Assembly: GCA_011037195.1 (NCBI GenBank)
Contig: JAAEAF010014530.1
Coordinates: forward strand, 1 to 64,000
Length of the DNA stretch: 64,000 nt
Source: Triatoma infestans
Lineage: Eukaryota; Arthropoda; Insecta; Hemiptera; Reduviidae
Direction: 5' to 3'
Position numbers and translations under genes: made by a program. Positions 54,923 through 64,000 of the stretch are shown in pieces. Under the pieces are notes generated by a model. That model was not told the origin of the DNA, searched no databases, and saw only the letters and a list, made by a program, of their open reading frames with translations. The first letter of the stretch is position 1. Each line of letters begins with the position of its first letter.

Positions 54923-55295
54923 TATAATGGGGTATGAGATGGAGAAAATTGGGTTTGAGAGATAAATAAACTGGATGTAATGCTGACCACCGTATAATAA
55001 GGAAAGTAACACAAACTGCCAGGACTTTACACGTATTATATGAAATGGTAGTGAGAGATTTAGAGTGAGTAAAGAGAAAGGTTGTTGACGCGTTGTGACT
55101 GCTGTATGAACTGTTGCAAGACTGCTGAAAGACTCTCTGTATGGCTAATGATGCAGTTCAAAATTTGAAAATCTATTTAAACAGATTCTACCATTCTAGA
55201 CAGGCCTAAACTAGTGAGTGAAACTGTCAATTTTTGTGTCTCTCTCTCTCTCTCTCTCTCTCTGCTTTAGAACCCTCTCTCCGGATCCTATTACA
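54923..55295 (-). mobile_element. Solo LTR, family L1
   Basis: The minus strand starts TGTAATAGGATCCGGAGAG and ends CATACCCCATTATA. Shared L1 blocks: GAGTCTTTCAGCAGTCTTGC, TCATACAGCAGTCACAACGC, TTTACTCACTCTAAATCTC. A CT array (55241-55262) lies in it. Flanks CCCCA (54918-54922) and CCCTA (55296-55300) are probably a target duplication with one later change. M1-like text continues on the right side (to 55610). Confidence 0.75.
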
Positions 55296-55612
55296 CCCTA
55301 AAAACCGATTTTCCCGGGAAAATATTTCAAAAAAAAAAACTGACGGAATTCCTGTACCTAAAGATCAGAAAAGTCTCACTTCTGGTTGATGGATTTTGGC
55401 AATGTCAGTTGCGATGGAACTGGCTTTAACGGAACCTCGAATTTGATTTGAAATATTTAGTTAACACTCACATACAGATCACTCATTAAAAACTCTTTTT
55501 TCATACTAGGAGGACTTCAAAGCTTGTATTTTCCGTGAAAACTCCTTTTCATAAAATTTGACATAATCACAATACTTCGTTTTTGCCAGGAATAAGACAA
55601 AGTTAAAAAAAA
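55296..55612 (-). repeat. Diverged M1-like fragment
   Basis: CACTTCTGGTTGATGGATTTTGG, CACTCACATACAGATCACTC and AAATTTGACATAATCACAAT with AATAAGACAAAGTTAAAAAA follow M1 order in the minus orientation. Confidence 0.5.
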
Positions 55613-56641
55613 AAAAAAAAAAAGCTAAAATAACCTAACGAATTAAAATGATGGCTAAGGTTGAAAGGTTGATTAAATATTTGAATTATTTCTAACCTGA
55701 GGTGAAGACTAGTGATGGAAAGTGAAGATACTTTGTACGGTGAACTAGAGGAGGCCTTCTTCATGTCAGTACCCCTCTAAATGCTAATCTACGTCTAAAC
55801 TGAATGACGTGGAGGCGCAGAAGTAAATATTTGAAAATGAAGGAAATTTACGCTAGAGCTTGAGGCGTGGTGGTGGAAACACTGAAGCGGTAAGGCAATA
55901 TAACCTTCCCTAACCAATTCAAGCACTCTTCACTATTGGTTGATATTATTCAAGACTATTTTCACACTTAACTGTGATTTTATCTTTTCCAATACTTTAA
56001 TTTACATTTTTATAACGATCTTTTTTATTATTATTATTATTATTATATTTATTTAAGGAATATTAAGGTTTACTTAGATAAAACTTATAATTTTATTTAA
56101 TACAGATACGAAGCTCACTGTGAAAGTTTTGACATAAGAGAATTGGGGAAACAATTTGGTGCACAATTTGAAATCTTCAAACCATTAAGTTCGCAGTTAT
56201 GTCTTCAAAACATCTTACATATAGAATCAATATCCTATTCCAAATTAACTTGTCGAAAACCAGCTAAACACTTTTTGAGTTCGAACAAAAAACTATAAGA
56301 CAAACAACATGGTTAATTCGAGTGAATCAGTTGGATGTACAATAATTTTAATCTCATTAGCAGCCAAAATTCTCGATAGTTGAAATGATTTTATTTTTGT
56401 AAGCAATACAGGGTATTTATATATTGAATTAAAGTATATTTTTAGCTTAGTAGCCCAAAAACCAATTTTATAGCCCACAGAAGTCTTTATTTTCTTATAA
56501 TGCACACAAAGTTCTGGCATTCGTTTACGCCATTTTCAAGAGTAATTTTAATTAATTATGTAATTGTAATTTAAAAAAAAAATTTTTAATTTTATTTAAA
56601 CACATTTGTTTACATTATATACTATAAATATTATTGCCCGA
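55613..56641. other. AT-rich spacer with half of a hammerhead-like motif
   Basis: Minus strand near 56526-56560 reads AAATTACTCTTGAAAATGGCG, the 5' half of the motif seen on the plus strand at 59409-59451; the flanking text (AATTAATTAAAATTACT) is also shared, inverted. An AT(T)n run lies at 56030-56045. The 75-codon minus frame at 56293-56520 is not recognised. Confidence 0.4.
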
Positions 56642-57046
56642 TGTAATGGGATCCGAATCATTAAAGATTCATAGGATTCGAAGGGCGGGCAAGCACACTT
56701 TACATGAATGAAAAGTTAGTTACTTTCCACCTAGGCCAGACTAGGGAGGGATAGTTAGATTCATATGAATAGAGCAACAGCAGCACAGTTCAGGACAGTT
56801 TACGACTAAGACTTTACTACCAAGTTTATACAGTACAACCAGTCAGCAACCTATCTACTACTACCTTCATGTTGCTAAGCCAGTCTGTCTCTTTAAATTT
56901 TTCTCGCTACCTAACTTCTATTTTAGAAGTTCAATCCTTGCAGTTGTGCGCGTGCTATTCTGCAATTACGGTGTCCAGCATATCATCTAGTTTATTTCTC
57001 TGAAACCCATTCCCTCTAATTCACTCTCCTTCACACATCCATTATA
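56642..57046 (+). mobile_element. Solo LTR, L1-related
   Basis: Starts TGTAATGGGATCCGAATC and ends CACATCCATTATA. It contains CAGTACAACCAGTCAGC, CCAGTCTGTCTCTTTAAATT and TCTCTGAAACCCATTCCC, the last matching the end of the LTR at 46240-46565. No clear target duplication. Confidence 0.7.
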
Positions 57047-57390
57047 TCCAAAAATGTAGTATTCTTAATTATTAACATTAATAATTTTCAACAATAAACA
57101 ATGATGGGTTTTCTAACAAACTGGTGAAAATAATTATTAAGATGAATACTGGCAGTGATATGGAATAAGATTTTTTTGAACAATTATAATTATAATATAT
57201 AATGCTAAAAAGTATTTAAATAAATTCTTTACTTCAGTGAAAATACTTCAATATCCTATGCATTGATTGATTTAACCTAAATAACTGCACGAATTTTCTA
57301 CGAGGATGTATACAATGCAGCAACTGTCAGCAAAGCTGGAAATAAAATATCCTTTTGCGGAATATCACTTTTTTTTAAAAAAAATTTAAA
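57047..57390. other. AT-rich spacer
   Basis: No recognisable feature. Confidence 0.4.
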
Positions 57391-57598
57391 AACGCGTCAA
57401 CATATATGGTCATTAGCGTCCGGAGCCTTCTCAGTGCACTGCCGGCCTCCGGACAGTGTTTTCTCGCTACAGACAACACTGTCCATCACCGAATAGTGTG
57501 CTGTAGAGGCTCCTAGGAAGAAAAAATGTAAGGGCCGCACTGGACTCGAATCTGGGACCTCCACGTGGAAGTCAAACGCGCTATCCACTTAGCTCATC
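57391..57598 (-). repeat. SINE family A, minus strand
   Basis: Minus strand: tRNA-like TGAGCTAAGTGGATAGCGCG (A box) and AGGTCCCAGATTCGAGTCC (B box), then CTACAGCACACTATTCGG, CGGAGGCCGGCAGTGCACTG and GACGCG. It is among the best-kept copies. Confidence 0.8.
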
Positions 57599-57912
57599 AT
57601 TCCCCTGAATATCATTTATATATATTATCAACAAAAAATGGAGGCCAATAGTTGTTGTAAACATAACGGTTAGGCAGCTTACACACTGATGCAACGCAAC
57701 TCACACGACCGACTCAAGCAACAAATTGCATCAGTCTGACCCATAAGGATTCTGATTCATTTTACGAGAAGCATTCACACTTGTGCAATCCGACTGATGC
57801 AACCTTACGACTGGTTGTATGCGACTGGACATGCCGGTCGCACCGCGATCAGTTGCATTGGTTTTTGTATGTTTTGCCAATTAAAATATTATTTTCTTCA
57901 TTTTATAGCAAA

Positions 57913-57993
57913 ATGAACGCTGAAGCATTCAGCGTTAAATTAGTGCAAGAAGTAGAAAAATATCCAGCATTATACATAGAAGCACCATACATT
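57913..57993 (+). pseudogene. N-terminus of a MADF/Myb-like Harbinger accessory protein
   Basis: MNAEAFSVKLVQEVEKYPAL and Y follow a consensus-like start. The pattern (F/L)(I/V)xxVxxxPxLY is the beginning of a MADF (Myb/SANT-like) DNA-binding domain, used by the second protein of Harbinger elements to bind transposon ends and to help bring the transposase to the nucleus. Only 27 codons remain; the frame is cut by the deletion and the LTR at 57994. Confidence 0.6.
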
Positions 57994-58375
57994 TGTAGGG
58001 GTTTTAGTGAACCAGTGAACCCCCACCACTCATCCACTCTAGCTGAGAGAAACAGCCCCTCTCGCACAGAGAGGAGAGGCTCGGCCAGTATATATATATA
58101 TATATAAGAGATGGACAGTCAGAGAATCATTCTGTTGAATTCAGTTTTGCACATCAGATATCATTCTGTTGATTTACAAATCAGTTTAACTTCACTCCGT
58201 ACATTAATTTTAGCCACGTCAGTCTGTCAGTTCAGTTCAGTTCTAAACTCTACAGTGTAAAGTCCTTGGCAGTCAGTCATATACATATACATCAAATTAT
58301 ATATCTTAACCAAATCTTAAGGTGTTATTTATCACTCATCATCGACAACCAACATCTCCTCACAACACCCTTACA
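57994..58375 (+). mobile_element. Solo LTR, family L2 (382 bp), in the Harbinger element
   Basis: TGTAGGGG...CCTTACA, flanked by CATT (57990-57993 and 58376-58379). It contains GAACCCCCACCACTCATCC, a TATA array (58087-58106), CACGTCAGTCTGTCAGTTC and CTTGGCAGTCAGTCATATAC. This copy defines the L2 ends used for 24739-25396. Confidence 0.9.
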
Positions 58376-58379
58376 CATT

Positions 58380-58629
58380 ATACTAAGAAGGTTGTTGGAC
58401 TCATCCTATACATAGATTTAAATTTAACCGGGTCATTGAGTTCCCTTGCAGCTACAAACATTCTTCGTTCAAAATTATCTACAAAATGCGGGTGCACCCA
58501 GAAACGTCTTTTCCTTCTCCTAAGAAAATAACAAGAAATAATAACATCCTCATTTTCTGACGACTCCATTTCGACTAGATTATAGTCGCATCGATTGTAC
58601 AACAATGTGAAAACATCGGTCTCATGCAA
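58380..58629 (-). pseudogene. PIF/Harbinger transposase N-terminus
   Basis: Minus frame from 58629 (a more likely start is the Met of MESSENEDV at ~58569): CYFLRRRKRRFWVHP, ELNDPVKF and YRMSPTTF match the conserved beginning of the Harbinger nuclease (RRRRYWVHP...ELxxDxxKFxxYFRMSxxTF). The catalytic DDE part is absent. The frame stops two bases before the LTR insertion, at the deletion junction. Confidence 0.75.
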
Positions 58630-58694
58630 CTAGTTGCTTAAGTCGGTCGTGTGAGTTGCGTTGCATCAGTGTGTAAGCTGCCTTAGAGGACAAA

Positions 58695-59325
58695 TAAGAG
58701 AACGGAGAAACACAGTAACATATTTAGGTATCATCTTAGATGCAATGTTAGCAATGTAAACCACTGATAGTAACTCTATTTCCACTGTGAAATAGACGGT
58801 CAACACAGAGTGGCACAAACAAAATATTATTATATGTAGTTTTGATTAGACCAATGTTGACTTATGCAGCGTCATCTTGCTAGTAACACTAATATGCAAA
58901 TGTTGCAGCGTCCAAAGTAAATTCTTAAGGCTAGCTATCAATGCCCCACGTTACACTCAAATTGCATTCCTTCTTGAGATAACAAATATCAAAATGACTT
59001 TATTATATAATAGAAATTTCAATGAATCTCTTTGAGAAAAATGAAGAACATGTTAAACAGTTCAATTAATAATATAGGGGGAGATATAATAATAGTAATA
59101 GTTGTGTACATAAAAGAATTAGAACCAAATTATATTAATAGTTTTCTGCTTTGTCGAGTTTTTTAATGGTAATTTTTCCCGAATTATGTGATAATCATAT
59201 TATGTTTTTATTATTTATGTTAAGTAACAAGTTTACACACAACTATTCTGAACACTCTATATGTTTATAATATATATTTGTAAATATTGATCTTAAATAA
59301 ATGTATGATTTGATTTGATTTGTTT
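58695..59325 (+). pseudogene. Jockey-like LINE fragment, RT thumb to 3' tail
   Basis: Pieces TVTYLGIILDAML (58708-58745), LLYVVLIRPMLTYAAS (58828-58875), KFLRLAINAPRYTQIAFLLE (58919-58980) and ...NRNFNESL appear in the right order for the thumb and C-terminal region of a Jockey-type LINE, in different frames. The 3' UTR ends in the short repeat ATGATTTGATTTGATTTG (59309-59326), a tail type common in this group. It begins 10 bases after the Harbinger element. Confidence 0.75.
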
Positions 59326-59408
59326 AAATAAAATTAGCCTTAAACAAATTTTTTTTAAAACAATTAAATTAATTATCTTTTTCACTATTTACTGCATTAT
59401 ATAAAATT

Positions 59409-59451
59409 ACTTTTGAAAATGGCGTAAAAAAAAACCGCCGAAACGTTAAGT
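59409..59451 (+). ncRNA. Hammerhead-like motif, second family, mutated core
   Basis: ACTT, TTGAAAA (from CUGANGA), T, GGCG...CGCC (stem II with a poly-A loop), GAAA, CGTT (palindrome ACGT and GUU triplet), AAGT. Stem I ACTT/AAGT pairs perfectly and differs from CATC/GATG of the other family. Its 5' half recurs inverted near 56526-56560. Confidence 0.45.
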
Positions 59452-59699
59452 GCATTGTAAGAAAATGAAGATTTTTGAAAGCTATAAAATTGGTTTATTT
59501 TAGCTACCTAACTAATAATATACTTAATTTTCGATGAAGAGCCATTACCATGGTGAATTAAAGCAGACCAAGTATTTGAAGCAGAGATACTGTTGTGCAG
59601 GATCTTCAAACTAGGGCTCGCAATCTAATTGTTTCCGAGCTCAGCGAATGGAAGTTTGCGGAAATGCGTTAATTTTTAAATAGGAAATTGATAATTTTA

Positions 59700-60720
59700 A
59701 CATTTAAACCCCTAAACTTTATGGCGCAACTTTAAAGCTTGCCAGACGGTGATTTGAATAATAAGGGGACGTGTGGTATTGAAGTGGTTCCTTTTTTTAT
59801 CCGTGGAGCCGCAGTTCCCATGCTGGGGGAAGATATGAGGGGAGAGACATATAGTGTTGGAAGACATATAGTGTTGGAGAGACATATAGTGAAGCAAGTA
59901 GAGAGGGAAGAAGATGTACCACTGTTTCTACGGCCGTTTTGACAATAGGAAGATATTGCATGCTAGAGAGTGCTGAGTGGTTCAAAAGTTACTTCTACCG
60001 TTTTAAGATTGCGAATACTTCGGTATGTAAATGCGATGGAGCTAGCGAGCAGACACCAACTCACTTGTTGTTCGATTGTTCTCTCTTAGATAACAAACGA
60101 AAAAATTTACTTGCTAAATCAGTACGTTTGGGATATGGATGGCCTACAACACAGGAAAACCTTATTCATCATTTACATGAAGATTTTATTGAATTTATCA
60201 CTAAAATAGATCTGGACAATCTTGCTTTAAAATTTTTCATTTAAAATTGCTCATTTTTCAAGTAAATCGTTAAAAATCTTTCATTATTCCCTAATAGCAT
60301 AAATACTTGTTTTGTTTTTAATCTTAATTTTGTAAAATGTTGATTTGAATAATAAGGGGACGTGTGGTATTGAAATGGTTCATTTTTTTATCCGTGGAGC
60401 CACAGTTCCCTTGCTGGGGGGGGGGAGCATGTTAAAATTTTTGTAATAAACTCCCTCCAATTAGGGGTACTTTTTGGAGGAAAACAAAAAAAAAAAAAAA
60501 GATATAAACTCCTATACAACTTCCATTTAATTCAACTGTGCCTACAGAGAGAGCTACCAGTATGAAAGGGAACTACCTAGGGCGCTACTAACTGCAACTT
60601 CCCACTTTTTATCACGATGCTGGGTCAACACCGATTTTGCTCTCATGGGAATCGAACTCTGAATTCTTGCATGAAAGGCGAGTGCGCTAGCCATTAGACC
60701 AACGCGTGAGGACTAATTTT
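59700..60720. repeat. SINE B split by a LINE-bearing insertion with 90-bp direct repeats
   Basis: SINE B pieces on the minus strand lie at 59700-59830 (GGCGCAACTTTAAAGCTTGCC) and 60568-60716 (GGGCGCTACTAACTGC to the tRNA-like end AACGCGTGAGGAC). A ~90-bp block GATTTGAATAATAAGGGGAC...GTGGAGCCRCAGTTCCC occurs at 59744-59820 and again at 60342-60411, with a further piece at 61040-61085. The LINE fragment below lies between the repeats. Confidence 0.6.
59880..60244 (+). pseudogene. LINE C-terminal zinc-knuckle tail, third lineage
   Basis: The frame from 59939 reads WFKSYFYRFKIANTSVCKCD, then GASEQTPTHLLFDCSLLDNK and ends NLALKFFI with a stop at 60242. C-x-C-x9-H-x4-C is like the knuckle after RNase H in I-type LINEs (usual form C-x2-C). 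Upstream text from ~59835 is repeated at 63060-63175 with two small differences. The frame is open for 101 codons but starts within the element, so it is a 5'-truncated copy. Confidence 0.65.
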
Positions 60721-61564
60721 AACATTTATTAATTAAAATTTCATTTTTACAATTCTTCCATAATTACAAAAATTGGTATTACAAAAAAAAAAAAGTCTGG
60801 TGTAAAAATGATTACAATATATACTAAAAACGATTGTAACATTATATTGTATGCATCATAATAGAATATACACTCAACAACTTTCTTTTTGCTCCAATTT
60901 AATAACAATTTTCTTAAAAATTAGTTCGATTGGTCATGGAAAAAAAAAAATAGCGGTTAAATTTTACTACTACCGGATTTATGTCGAGCAACCACTTTGT
61001 CAAAACTACTCTAAAATAATTTATTTCTGAAAATATTTGTGGTGGTAAGTGGTATTAAAGTGGTTCCTTTTTTTATCTGTGCAGTGAAGTTTAAAGAAAA
61101 TCCTTGAAACCATTTAAGAGAAATCCCCCCCTCCCCAAAATCATTCCGTAAAGTTGTAGTTCCGGTTAATCGATATTTTTCAAATTTGAAATTGTATCCA
61201 AACATTTAATGTATATTAATATTATGTGGGTGATAAAAATACTACACATATAATAGATGAATGAGTATTATTCTAGAGGAAAGCATAACGCTATCATTTC
61301 CCGGGGAAAGTGTTTGATATAAAACTGATAGATGGTGTAGGCACTGTGCGTAGTTTAAAGAAAATCGTTAAAGCTATTTTCAAGAAAATCGCCAAAAAGT
61401 GGGGGAAAAAAAAAATCACTCAGAAATGTTATAGTTTCGGTTGATGGTATTTGCCCGAAACTTTCGTGGTAAACACACATATAAACTGCAATGTTATGTA
61501 TAATTGGGGGGTTATAAAATAGAAATTCAGAATAGTAAATAATTATAAATTTTAATTTAACTCT
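60721..61564 (-). other. AT-rich stretch with diverged M1-like modules
   Basis: 60785-60960 and 61085-61500 contain M1-like segments (GTAGTTCCGGTTAATCG, AGAAAATCGTTAAAGC, GAAAGTGTTTGATATAAAAC, TAGTTTCGGTTGATGG). No gene recognised. Confidence 0.4.
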
Positions 61565-62025
61565 TCTCTAAAGGGATCTCGTGAGGTCTGTGTTCATCTG
61601 GATTGATTAAAGGTTAAAAAATACTTAGAAAATAACTATAAAAAAGAAATACATATAATTAAACAAATTAGACTACAAATAAAATCTTATTCTTTAAATA
61701 ATAGTAAAATAATACTTGAGCTATATTAATTAAATTATATTAATTTGTAAAACTTACAATATCTAGTTTTTAAGCTGAAGGTTGGGCCTTAACTCTCGTA
61801 TAACAAACACTACGACACTGTTCTATAAATTTCCACTGAGCATGATTTCCTTAACCACAACAATTTTGATCCTCTCCTAATTGAGGTTCCCTATATCTAT
61901 CATCCCTCCTCCATTCAAGGGAGAAAGAAAGGGAAATTCCCTTTTCTTGTAGTACAGTTATTTTACCTTTCTAACTGTTCCTATTGTTTCTCCCTACCTT
62001 CGTAAAAACCCAGTCTTGGACTTGC
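61565..62025 (-). repeat. Dispersed repeat family D, copy 3, minus strand
   Basis: Read on the minus strand, GGGTTTTTACGAAGGTAGGG, GGGAATTTCCCTTTCTTTC and ACAGACCTCACGAGATCCC (61569-61593) match the order at 52905-53400. Divergence is high in between. Confidence 0.55.
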
Positions 62026-63059
62026 ACTAAGTAAACAACCAATATTACCTAGATATTAACTAATATATTTCTCTTAATTCTAAAATAATTTATATTTCTT
62101 CCCAAAGGTCTACACATTACAAAACAGACCATTCGCTTAAAACATTTTCTTTTCGTACTCTAGGGACCTCAAAACATGTATTTCCGGTGAAAATATTTAG
62201 TTGCCTTTAATACAGTATTGGTAATGCAACCATATATTATACTCAAATTTGCAGTAAGCTCGGCCTCTGCACATTTTTTTACAATATTTATGTCACGACA
62301 ATTGAGTAAAAATAATTGTAGATTATAGAGAATTTGTCATCTTTATACATTATTATATTATTAACAGCAGTAATAGAAAATCGTGTGGTCTTTTAAAACC
62401 AGATTTTTATATTAAATATAACAAATATAATTAATGATCAAACATTAAATGAATGGAAAAGTTAACTAATTGGCAACTGGCTAACGGAAAATAGCAGCTT
62501 GGTAAAGCAAGTACTCTTGAGAATTTGGAGTAGTATAAGGATGTGGACGCAATTTCCTTGATTGAACTGTATAAGTGTTAGAACGGAGTAAGAAATATGT
62601 AAGTGGTGAAACTACCCAATAAGTCTAAGTTTTAGTAACAAGGCCAGCAGGGGAGTACGAGTGTTTATAGGATGAGGAGAGAGAGGAGAATTTGTGAGAG
62701 AGAGAGAGAGAGGTAAACTAAAGGATTTACACAGCCAAAGGAATGAGCAAGGAATAAGAGAAAACAAATCTAGAAGCAATATTAGAAGAGAATGTTCACA
62801 GATTGAAAACACCAAGTACGTTGAGAGTTTCAGCTGACGGTACCGTTCCTAATTGCTGTCACCCACACTCCATCATTCTGTCTCTCACTAAGTGTACAGT
62901 TCGTAACTGTTGCTACTTTACCTGATCTACAACCATTCCAAAACTTATGTCTTTCACTTTACTTCTATAATCTAACACTACTAGAAACAGATGAATGATT
63001 TAGATAGAAGTGAGTGGGAAATCACAACGGTAGGAAGAGAGAAGAGTAGAGAGATTCTG
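62026..63059. other. Spacer, nothing recognised
   Basis: An M1-like end (CATTCGCTTAAAACATTTTC) lies near 62130 and GA arrays at 62697-62712. No gene recognised. Confidence 0.4.
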
Positions 63060-63265
63060 AAGTGAGAGACATATAGTGTTGGTGAAGCAAGTAGAGAGGG
63101 AATGAAGATGTACCACTGTTTCTACAGCCGTTTTGACAATAGGAAGGTATTGCATGCTAGAGTGCTGAGTGGTTCATACTGATTAGATATAAACTCCTAT
63201 ACAACTTCCATTTAACTCAACTGTACCTACAGAAAGAGCTACCAGTATGAAACTTCCCTCTCACT
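63060..63265 (+). repeat. Deleted derivative of the 59.8-60.6 kb LINE-bearing repeat
   Basis: 63066-63177 matches 59845-59985 (AGAGACATATAGTGTTGG, AAGATGTACCACTGTTTCTA, GAAGGTATTGCATGCTAGAG, GCTGAGTGGTTCA) and 63183-63258 matches 60500-60576 (AGATATAAACTCCTATACAA, GAGCTACCAGTATGAAA). The ~510 bp between, with most of the LINE tail, is missing. Confidence 0.75.
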
Positions 63266-63562
63266 CATAAACATACATTTAATACAAATCTCTAATATGT
63301 CACTTGCTAACACATCTAATCTCATATACAACTCTGGGAACTTCTCTACCAATCAACCTAAATAGAGAAAAAGCATTACATTTGACATACAAAAGAAATG
63401 TAGTGCTACAAAACACAGCATTCTCATCAATTATACAAACAACTTTATTACTAATAATAATAATAATAATAATTGTATATTATTGTATGTACGTACACGC
63501 AAACAAATAAAAATTTTGGCAGGAAACATACTTACACGACTTGCTGTTTTTGCAGTAGGTAG

Positions 63563-63855
<293 letters not shown>

Positions 63856-64000
63856 ATTTTGTTTATTATAATATTTGTTACATCACTTCCACTTCAAGTG
63901 ACCACTAAATTACCTTCTATTTTGTGACCACTTGACTTCAGTTAAACTATTTCGCTAAATTCTATTTAATTTTCATTATTCAGGTTATACCCTGATGGTC

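Larger units (their letters stand above)
57673..58682. mobile_element. PIF/Harbinger element, internally deleted and split by a solo LTR
   Basis: Terminal inverted repeats of about 50 bp start GGCAGCTTACACACTGATGC (57673) and, on the minus strand, the same at 58682, with one difference up to AAGCAAC. TTA flanks both ends (57670-57672 and 58683-58685), the target site typical of PIF/Harbinger. Gene starts of the two proteins used by this superfamily face each other from the two ends. Without the LTR the element is ~625 bp, so it is a deletion derivative that keeps both ends and could have been moved by a full copy. Confidence 0.85.

Noticed and set aside
56293..56520. 75-codon minus frame as a Penelope reverse-transcriptase piece
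   Set aside because: Its position next to a half hammerhead motif is suggestive, but I see no reverse-transcriptase or GIY-YIG motif in it.

Overview
This window is non-coding-dominated, AT-rich eukaryotic (animal) DNA with long poly-A/T runs, microsatellites, spliceosomal introns and many layers of dead transposable elements. It has no bacterial gene organisation. The best lineage clue is a host-type gene tail at 1268-2047. Its two terminal exons end in a cysteine pattern that matches the pacifastin serine-protease-inhibitor domain, a family known from arthropods. The Jockey/I-type LINE remnants fit an insect or other arthropod. I cannot name the species.

Layout, left to right. 0-5 kb: a 24-bp tandem repeat, an I-type LINE tail, the pacifastin exons, a tRNA-derived SINE (family A) and an RNase H remnant on the minus strand. 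5-16 kb: a CR1/Jockey-like reverse-transcriptase pseudogene nested in a large non-coding inverted-repeat transposon family (called M1 here), two M1 copies in opposite orientation around a short perfect palindrome, and an LTR-like remnant. 17-23 kb: two near-identical RNase H/zinc-knuckle LINE fragments, a third degenerate one, hammerhead-like motifs and a ~105-bp tandem repeat. 23-34 kb: an LTR inside an M1-like copy, an inverted LTR-LTR palindrome, two full M1 copies, family D repeats, and a 2.4-kb LTR element with no coding capacity and a 4-bp target duplication. 34-42 kb: SINE A and SINE B copies, a dead Tc1 (DD34E) element with both ends, a ~1-kb inverted-repeat element carrying hammerhead-like motifs, and the 3' end of an R2-like LINE. 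42-54 kb: two more full M1 copies, a SINE A copy split by two tandem LTRs, a second R2-like 3' end, a Jockey-like LINE tail, a family D copy and an I-type LINE tail. 54-64 kb: LTRs, a PIF/Harbinger element with TTA target duplication split by a solo LTR, a Jockey-like LINE tail, a SINE B/LINE composite and a ~300-bp GATA array.

Apart from the pacifastin exons I see no convincing live host gene, and no transposase or reverse transcriptase frame is intact. The most unusual signals are three. (1) A recurring hammerhead-ribozyme-like motif whose stem I and palindromic stem III differ between copies in a pairing-preserving way, found in inverted pairs as expected of Penelope-like retroelement ends. 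(2) The M1 family, built of ~290-bp internal modules, most of which begin with or near the string ACCGGAAGT (an ETS-factor consensus) and which carry CA/GT microsatellites at a fixed internal place. (3) Several insertions readable to the base with target duplications, including LTR-in-Harbinger, double-LTR-in-SINE and an inverted LTR pair. All family calls come from reading the sequence; no database search or folding program was run.
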